DNA of 64,000 bases from Flavobacterium aciduliphilum. Its GTDB lineage: Bacteria > Bacteroidota > Bacteroidia > Flavobacteriales > Flavobacteriaceae. A model generated the notes under the pieces. It made no database searches. It worked only from the letters and a program-made list of their open reading frames with translations, and was not told where the DNA came from. The translations under genes and the position numbers were made by a program. Below, piece after piece: positions 58,788-64,000 of this stretch; the first letter of the stretch is position 1; the number at the start of each line of letters is the position of its first letter. Location: contig NZ_QLSZ01000002.1 in NCBI RefSeq assembly GCF_003268855.1, positions 186,001 through 250,000 of the forward strand, read 5' to 3'.

Positions 58788-59471
58788 ATGAAACAAATTA
58801 CCGATATTTTCTTTGATTTAGATCATACCCTTTGGGATTTTGAAAAAAATTCTGCATTGGCTTTTGAATCTGTTTTTAAAAAACACCAAATTCGGGTTGA
58901 TTTGAATGAATTTCTCTTGTATTATATACCTTTGAATAAGAAGTATTGGGAGTTGTATCGCCAAGAAAAAGTAACACAGATAGAACTCCGTCATGGAAGG
59001 TTAAAAGATGCGTTCGATTTATTGAAATATGAAATTGATTCGACGTTGATTCAAACATTATCAGAAGAATATATTTTCTTTTTGCCTCAATTCAACCATC
59101 TTTTTGAAGGAACCATTGAGGTTTTAGAGTATTTGCAACCTAAATACAAACTTCATATTATTACAAATGGTTTTCAGGAAGTTCAGGATGGGAAGATGAA
59201 AAATTCTGGGATTACTAGGTATTTTCAAACGGTAACCAATTCGGAAATGGCGGGCGTAAAAAAACCAAATCCTAAAATATTTGAATATGCTTTAAATGCT
59301 GCTAATGCAAGTAAAGAAAGCAGTATTATGATTGGTGATTGTATTGATGCCGATGTCAATGGAGCATTAGAATTCGGAATTGATGCCATCCATTTTAATG
59401 AAAGTAAAATAGAAATTCCATCCCATATAAAACAAGTCAATAGTTTGATAGAATTAAAAAAGTATTTATAA
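58788..59471 (+). CDS. HAD hydrolase, YjjG-type pyrimidine nucleotidase
   Basis: A 227-aa HAD-family phosphatase with the nucleophile motif FFDLDHTLWDF, cap domain helices, motif II in LHIITNGFQEVQDGKMKNSG and motif IV in SIMIGDCIDADVNGALEFGID. YjjG enzymes dephosphorylate nucleoside monophosphates, favouring non-canonical pyrimidines, and so act in nucleotide-pool cleaning. Family fit is good; substrate is inferred. Confidence 0.88.
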   Translation: MKQITDIFFDLDHTLWDFEKNSALAFESVFKKHQIRVDLNEFLLYYIPLNKKYWELYRQEKVTQIELRHGRLKDAFDLLKYEIDSTLIQTLSEEYIFFLPQFNHLFEGTIEVLEYLQPKYKLHIITNGFQEVQDGKMKNSGITRYFQTVTNSEMAGVKKPNPKIFEYALNAANASKESSIMIGDCIDADVNGALEFGIDAIHFNESKIEIPSHIKQVNSLIELKKYL

Positions 59472-59472
59472 A

Positions 59473-60216
59473 ATGAAAAAGTATCTTATTCTATTGTTAT
59501 TAGTTTCAAGTTTCGGATATGGTCAAAATCTGAATGAATACAAATATGCTTTGGTTCCAGCAAAATTTTCCTTTTTGAAAGAACCCGATATGTATGGTTT
59601 GAATACTTTAACCAAACTCTACATGCAAAAATATGGTTTCGAAACGTATTTGGACACGGATATTTTTTCAACCGATTTTGCGCGTGACAATTGCAATAGA
59701 ATAGTGGTCGAAGTAGTGAGTGAAAGCACTATTTTTAGTACTAAAGTCAAAGTGATTTTGAAAGATTGTAAAAATACAATTCTGTTTACCTCTCCTGAAG
59801 GTAGAAGCAATGAAAAGGAATATAAAGTTGCCTATAATTTAGCACTTCGAGAAGCTTTTGATTCTTTTGATGTGTTGAAAATGCATAAATATCAAGCATC
59901 TGTAAAAACAGACGTGACAAATAATCAATTGGAACATCGCAATGAGGCTCCTGTTATGGGAAATAAAAATGACATCCCAGAATATCGCGCAAGTGAATGG
60001 ACTTATGTTGTAAATAAACAATCCAACGGGTATTTGATAAAAGATAAATCAAATTCAAGTTTTTTTCTAGAGCTCTTGAAAACAAGTGATCCGACTATTT
60101 TTATAGGAAAATCAAATAAAGGTAACGGCATTGTTAGGGTTAAAGGGGATTATTTAGTCTATGAATATTATGAAAAAGAAGTCTTAACCTCCCTGATAAT
60201 CATGGTTAAGATTTAA
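59473..60216 (+). CDS. Exported hypothetical protein, 247 aa
   Basis: Signal peptide MKKYLILLLLVSSFGYGQ, then a domain with YKYALVPAKFSFLKEPDMYGLNTLTKLYMQKYGFETYLDT, a recurrent pattern in uncharacterised flavobacterial exported proteins. A second beta-rich domain is near the C-terminus (YLIKDKSNSSFFLELLKTSDPTIF). It is the last gene of the radC-HAD unit and overlaps convergent rarA by 4 bp. Function unknown. Confidence 0.7.
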   Translation: MKKYLILLLLVSSFGYGQNLNEYKYALVPAKFSFLKEPDMYGLNTLTKLYMQKYGFETYLDTDIFSTDFARDNCNRIVVEVVSESTIFSTKVKVILKDCKNTILFTSPEGRSNEKEYKVAYNLALREAFDSFDVLKMHKYQASVKTDVTNNQLEHRNEAPVMGNKNDIPEYRASEWTYVVNKQSNGYLIKDKSNSSFFLELLKTSDPTIFIGKSNKGNGIVRVKGDYLVYEYYEKEVLTSLIIMVKI

Positions 60217-61490
60217 TACCCATATTTATCTTTCCACCGATTTTTTAAAAATTCTCTAGTGCTATTTTCGCGAGAATTTGTTCCTGGATTATAAAAAACT
60301 GTATTAGAAATGGCATCGGGTAAATATTCTTGCTCACTAAAATTATTTGCATAATTATGTGAATATTGATATTCGTCTCCATATCCTAATTCTTTCATTA
60401 GTTTGGTGGGTGCGTTGCGTAAATGAAGAGGAACAGGCAAGTCACCAGTTTGTTTTACTAAAGCTTGTGCCTCTCCAATAGCCATATAACTGGCATTACT
60501 CTTTGGTGAAGTGGCTAAATAAATAGCGCATTGACTCAAAATGATTCTGCTTTCGGGATAGCCTATTGTTGATACTGCTTGAAAGGTATTATTTGCCATG
60601 ATGAATGCCGTTGGGTTTGCGTTTCCAATATCTTCACTCGATAAAATGAGCATGCGTCGGGCTATGAATTTTACATCTTCACCCCCTTCAATCATTCGGG
60701 CTAACCAATATACCGCACCATTGGGGTCGCTCCCTCGAATCGATTTGATAAATGCTGAAACAATATCGTAATGTTGTTCACCCGTTTTGTCATACAGAAC
60801 GGTATTTTGTTGTACTAATTCTAGAACTTTGTCATTAGTAATCGTAATGTTATCTCCTGAAGTTGCATTTACAACGAGTTCAAAAATGTTCAGCAACTTA
60901 CGTCCATCACCACCAGAAAGGCGTAATAAAGCTTCCGATTCTTTAATTTTTATTTTTTTGGAGGAAATTATAGGATCCAATTTCATTGCTCTATCCAAAA
61001 GCGATAACAAATCGTCTTTGGAAAACGGATTTAAAATATACACCTGACATCGTGACAATAACGCCGGAATCACTTCGAAACTTGGATTTTCAGTAGTAGC
61101 TCCTATTAATGTGACCCAACCTTTTTCTACGGCAGCCAATAAAGAATCTTGTTGAGATTTACTAAAACGATGAATCTCATCAATAAATAGAATGGGGTTT
61201 TTAGCCGTAAACAATCCATTGCTTTGTTTGGCTTTTTCAATTACATCCCGAATGTCTTTTACACCAGAATTAATTGCGCTTAGCTCATAAAATGGACGCT
61301 GACTTTGTTTTGCAATAATCTGTGCCAAGGTAGTTTTTCCTGTTCCAGGAGAACCCCAAAAAATCATTGACGGAATCACACCACGTACAATTTGTTGTGT
61401 CAGCGACCCTTGAGGGCCAACCAGATGCAATTGACTAATATAATCTTCCAATTTTTGAGGACGAATGCGTTCGGCTAAAGGGGCTTCCAT
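60213..61490 (-). CDS. rarA: Replication-associated recombination protein A (RarA/MgsA)
   Basis: AAA+ ATPase related to clamp loaders, acting at stalled replication forks. A 425-aa protein with Walker A GSPGTGKT (46-53), Walker [17 protein letters not shown], the sensor [13 protein letters not shown] and the C-terminal family region [17 protein letters not shown]. The start is followed upstream by A/T-rich words (see 61494-61617). Confidence 0.93.
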   Translation of the reverse strand: MEAPLAERIRPQKLEDYISQLHLVGPQGSLTQQIVRGVIPSMIFWGSPGTGKTTLAQIIAKQSQRPFYELSAINSGVKDIRDVIEKAKQSNGLFTAKNPILFIDEIHRFSKSQQDSLLAAVEKGWVTLIGATTENPSFEVIPALLSRCQVYILNPFSKDDLLSLLDRAMKLDPIISSKKIKIKESEALLRLSGGDGRKLLNIFELVVNATSGDNITITNDKVLELVQQNTVLYDKTGEQHYDIVSAFIKSIRGSDPNGAVYWLARMIEGGEDVKFIARRMLILSSEDIGNANPTAFIMANNTFQAVSTIGYPESRIILSQCAIYLATSPKSNASYMAIGEAQALVKQTGDLPVPLHLRNAPTKLMKELGYGDEYQYSHNYANNFSEQEYLPDAISNTVFYNPGTNSRENSTREFLKNRWKDKYGY

Positions 61491-61493
61491 TAT

Positions 61494-61617
61494 AATTTGA
61501 AATGTAATAATTTGAAGATTTAAAATGCGAATGAACTTAGATAAAGTATTTTAATTCAAACAAGCACTTTACAAATTTAATTATTATAAATCATTTTTAA
61601 AGAAATTTTCAAATTAT
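61494..61617. repeat. A/T-rich inverted pair upstream of rarA
   Basis: ATAATTTGAAGATTT (61508-61522) and AAATTTTCAAATTAT (61603-61617) are complementary over 15 bp with one mismatch. AATTTGA also occurs at 61494-61500. Resembles the word-array pairs but lies at a 5' end and has low complexity. Confidence 0.35.
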
Positions 61618-61699
61618 CTCATTTTCAATTTTTCGAATGGATATGACAAAATAGCATTAAAAAAAGATTGGTTGCATTTTTGATACACGATTCATAAGT

Positions 61700-62485
61700 A
61701 TGATACATCCTAACGAACATAATCATTTTAAATTTTCTCCATCGACTTGGATAATTCCCACAATGATGTTGTTTATGAATTGGTTTGTTTTTTATGTTGA
61801 TCATTCCTTTCATTTACATCTTGATGTTCACGGAATTTATCCTAGGACTTTTTCAGGATTACAAGGGGTTGTTTTTAGTCCGTTTTTACACGGTGATTTG
61901 AACCATATTGCCAGTAACACTTTGCCATTATTTATTTTGACAACAGCGTTAATTTATTTTTACAGAGAGGTCTCTTTAAAGGTGTTGGTGTATGGGATTT
62001 TGCTTTCGGGATTGATTACGTGGGTGATTGGTCGAGCCTCCTATCATATTGGTGCGAGTAGCCTGATTTATGTTTTGGTTTCGTTCATTTTTTTTAAAGG
62101 ATTGCGAACCCAATATTACCGATTAATGGCTTTATCTTTTACAGTAGTTTTATTGTATGGTAGCATGATTTGGTATGTGTTTCCGCAACCTGAAATTGTG
62201 GGCGAAAGTTCGATTTCGTGGGAAGGACATTTAGCAGGTTTGCTCACAGGATTTGTCTTTGCAATGCAATTTAAAACACCCGATTATGTAGAAGACATTC
62301 AATTTGATTGGGAAAAACCCGATTTTGACCCAAGTACCGACCCATTTATGAAACGCTTTGATGAAAAAGGCAATTTTGTTAATCCTCCCAAGCCTGAAGA
62401 ATTAGATGTAGTGGATGAAGAAGTACTTTCAGAGCCAATAAAATACGTTTACTTCTTTAAAGAAAATAAAGGTGAAAACCAGTAA
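61700..62485 (+). CDS. Rhomboid family intramembrane serine protease
   Basis: A 261-aa protein with about six transmembrane helices in residues 15-190 and a 65-residue acidic cytoplasmic tail (DWEKPDFDPSTDPFMKRFDE). The catalytic Ser is in HIGASSLIYVL (GxSx) and the His in WEGHLAGLLTGF. FLHGDLNHIASNTLPLFI is the usual second-helix motif. Substrate unknown. Confidence 0.9.
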   Translation: MIHPNEHNHFKFSPSTWIIPTMMLFMNWFVFYVDHSFHLHLDVHGIYPRTFSGLQGVVFSPFLHGDLNHIASNTLPLFILTTALIYFYREVSLKVLVYGILLSGLITWVIGRASYHIGASSLIYVLVSFIFFKGLRTQYYRLMALSFTVVLLYGSMIWYVFPQPEIVGESSISWEGHLAGLLTGFVFAMQFKTPDYVEDIQFDWEKPDFDPSTDPFMKRFDEKGNFVNPPKPEELDVVDEEVLSEPIKYVYFFKENKGENQ

Positions 62486-62521
62486 ACCATTAAAATGCTT
62501 GTTAGCCCCGATAGTAAAGAA

Positions 62522-62545
62522 AATCTCGCCTTTTTCGGCGAGATT
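62522..62545. terminator. Hairpin between the convergent rhomboid and rlmB genes
   Basis: AATCTCGCC/GGCGAGATT, 9-bp perfect stem with 6-nt loop; T-rich on the minus-strand side (TTTTCTTT). Confidence 0.6.
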
Positions 62546-62602
62546 GTAATGTATAGCGGGAAAAAGGTTTGCTGAAAAAGCTCATGCCTTTCGCTTCTAA
62601 TA

Positions 62603-62637
62603 TAACTGAAAACTGCGACTGTAAACTGTTTATTGTC
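62603..62637 (-). repeat. 7-bp word array at the 3' end of rlmB
   Basis: Five contiguous heptamers on the plus strand: TAACTGA, AAACTGC, GACTGTA and variants, reaching over the rlmB stop codon (62630-62632). Contains GAAAACTGCGACTG (62608-62621), also present at 47526-47539. Confidence 0.65.
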
Positions 62638-63364
62638 TCTGTCTAACGGCTTCATACAAAAACGCGCCACAAGCCACAGAAACATTCAAAGAACCGATAC
62701 TTCCAAACATGGGTAACTTGGCTTTGGCATCTACAATTTTTAATACAGAAGGGTTAATTCCTCTGTCTTCACTTCCCATGATGATGGCCACGGGTTCGTT
62801 TAGGGAAATATCATAAAGACTGTCTTCGGTTTTTTCAGTAGCCGCAACGGTTTTGATTCCGCTTCCTTGAAGATAAAAAATAGCATCTTTAATATGATCT
62901 ACTTTGCAAATTGGAACATTAAATACAGCTCCTGCAGATGTTTTTACCGTATCTCCATTCACGGGTGCCGCACCCGTTTTTTGTACAATGATGCCGTCAA
63001 CGCCCGTACATTCGGCAGTTCTAATGATTGCGCCAAAGTTTCGGGCATCACTCAATTGGTCAAGAATCAAAAACAAGGGTTTTTTACCACTTTCTACGAC
63101 ACTGTCAACCAAAGTTTCTAGTTTTATGAATGTAATAGGCGCAATAGTGGCTACCGCACCTTGATGGTTATTGGGGGTTAATCGGTTTAATTTTTCAACA
63201 GGAACATACGTAAAGTTGATGTTGTTTTTTTTCATCACTTTTATTAATTCCTGCATCAATTCGCCTTGAGCATCGCTTTGAACGAATACTTTGTCGATTT
63301 CTTTTTTGGCTTGAATGGCCTCAATGATTGCTCTAATTCCGAAGATTTGGTTTTCTTTTTCCAT
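62630..63364 (-). CDS. rlmB: 23S rRNA 2'-O-ribose methyltransferase (SpoU/RlmB family)
   Basis: A 244-aa SPOUT-fold methyltransferase that modifies a ribose in 23S rRNA. N-terminal substrate-binding domain (IFGIRAIIEAIQAKKEIDKVFVQ), then motif 1 LDQLSDARNFGAIIRTAECTG, motif 2 AIIMGSEDRGINPSVL and motif 3 IGSLNVSVACGAFLYEAVRQR, forming the trefoil-knot SAM site. Exact target (G2251 in E. coli RlmB) is assumed from the family. Confidence 0.92.
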   Translation of the reverse strand: MEKENQIFGIRAIIEAIQAKKEIDKVFVQSDAQGELMQELIKVMKKNNINFTYVPVEKLNRLTPNNHQGAVATIAPITFIKLETLVDSVVESGKKPLFLILDQLSDARNFGAIIRTAECTGVDGIIVQKTGAAPVNGDTVKTSAGAVFNVPICKVDHIKDAIFYLQGSGIKTVAATEKTEDSLYDISLNEPVAIIMGSEDRGINPSVLKIVDAKAKLPMFGSIGSLNVSVACGAFLYEAVRQRQ

Positions 63365-63420
63365 GGTACAAAAGTAATTCTTTTTGACTATGGTTTAAAA
63401 GTTTATGCGTTTAAAAAAGT

Positions 63421-64000
63421 TTAAAAGTTTGTTTTCAAACTAATATGGATGATCGAATTGGAAAGTTTTATAGCTTGGTTGTTTGTACTTCCATTAGCGT
63501 AGACAAAATTCAACAACCCATTTTTTGTAAGAAGTCCAAATCCAAATCCCAGTCCCATTAGATTTCCCGAACTAGACGTAGTTTTATCTTGAAAATACCC
63601 ATAATCAAAAATAGAGTGAAGGTACAAGGAGGGAGATAGAATATAACAATATTCTGTTAGAACAGATGAAAGGAGCGTTGCTTGAAGACTATTTTCATTA
63701 AAACCTCTAATAGAATTTATACCTCCATAACGATAAAGTTCGTTGGTAATATAGGCTTCACTTTGAAGATAATAATTTTGACTTTTTATATTGATGCTGT
63801 TCTTTGCATTCAAGTAAAAATGATGTTTGAATAAAAGATTTCCAAAAAATTGATGATTTTGTTGAAATTTTGAATCTCGTCTTCCAGAACCGAATAGCAT
63901 TGAAATCGAACTTTTTTCTGGAAACAAAATCATATTTGGGTCGTAATCGTTGTATTCGAAATTAGTGGTGTAAAAAGTGTTTTTATAATCGCTCAAAAGA
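63421..64000 (-). CDS. C-terminal part of an Omp85-type outer-membrane barrel, 5' end outside window
   Basis: The frame is open to the window edge (the apparent start at 63996 is a TTG inside the gene). The ~190 visible residues are alternating beta strands with the motif GGINSIRGFNENSL, the RGF signature of Omp85/TamA/BamA and two-partner transporters. The last strand ends IHISLKTNF with a terminal Phe, typical of outer-membrane barrels. Which Omp85 subtype it is cannot be told without the POTRA part. Confidence 0.75.
   Translation of the reverse strand, partial: LLSDYKNTFYTTNFEYNDYDPNMILFPEKSSISMLFGSGRRDSKFQQNHQFFGNLLFKHHFYLNAKNSINIKSQNYYLQSEAYITNELYRYGGINSIRGFNENSLQATLLSSVLTEYCYILSPSLYLHSIFDYGYFQDKTTSSSGNLMGLGFGFGLLTKNGLLNFVYANGSTNNQAIKLSNSIIHISLKTNF

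Overview
The window is a Flavobacterium-like (Flavobacteriaceae, Bacteroidota) chromosome segment. The evidence is very low GC, promoters of the Bacteroidota form (TTG or TTTG, about 19 bp, then TAnnTTTG), the type IX secretion/gliding locus porV-porU // gldJ-murF flanked by cdd, pdhA and pdhC, a group III truncated haemoglobin, an S46 dipeptidyl peptidase and many lipoproteins and secreted proteins with short Gln-ending signal peptides.

Positions 1 to about 15.8 kb are an integrated mobile element, seen from inside its left end to its right junction. It opens with the 3' part of a tyrosine recombinase gene, then an accessory protein, an excisionase-type HTH protein, a putative winged-helix (replication-type) protein, a P-loop ATPase of the phage AAA_24/Sak4 type overlapping a DUF3871 gene, and a short RadC/JAB protein. 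No relaxase, coupling protein, type IV secretion or phage structural gene is visible, so it looks like a mobilizable or satellite element. Its cargo (7.5-15.7 kb) is almost entirely unrecognised: a 399-aa protein, an XRE repressor with an inverted-repeat operator over a divergent promoter, an operon of small mostly exported proteins including a secreted TPR protein, a Thr/Ser-rich secreted protein preceded by a possible leader peptide, a four-gene operon (Cys-cluster protein, lipoprotein, acidic protein, TPR protein) and an LRR protein. The right end is marked by what looks like the 3' end of a tRNA gene followed by a perfect 14-bp terminator, fitting integration into a tRNA 3' end (attR).

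From 15.9 kb onward the sequence is core chromosome. 15.9-22.5 kb: GH53 galactanase lipoprotein, MiaE-like tRNA hydroxylase, glycosyltransferase, pyruvate dehydrogenase E2/E1-alpha, cytidine deaminase. 22.5-30.9 kb: porV, porU, gldJ and murF. 30.8-36.1 kb: anmK, acyl-CoA dehydrogenase, and an SDR-SprT-membrane protein-manC operon. 36-44 kb: MlaF/MlaE-like transporter, GT2 glycosyltransferase, methyltransferase, KAS III enzyme, truncated haemoglobin, gcvP. 44-53 kb: UbiA-like membrane protein, M3 peptidase, purK-purE, a helical-repeat protein, hpt, adk, CNNM/CorC protein, obgE. 53-64 kb: S46 peptidase, TPR protein, Mpl-type ligase, radC-HAD operon, rarA, rhomboid protease, rlmB, and the 3' end of an Omp85-type barrel gene running off the window.

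The most striking feature not explained by genes is a set of at least nine short arrays of degenerate 7-bp (in one case 8-bp) words. Each starts at or within about 25 nt of a stop codon, and one encodes the last residues of PurK. Two form widely spaced inverted pairs, several run into terminators, and two arrays 15 kb apart share an identical 14-mer.
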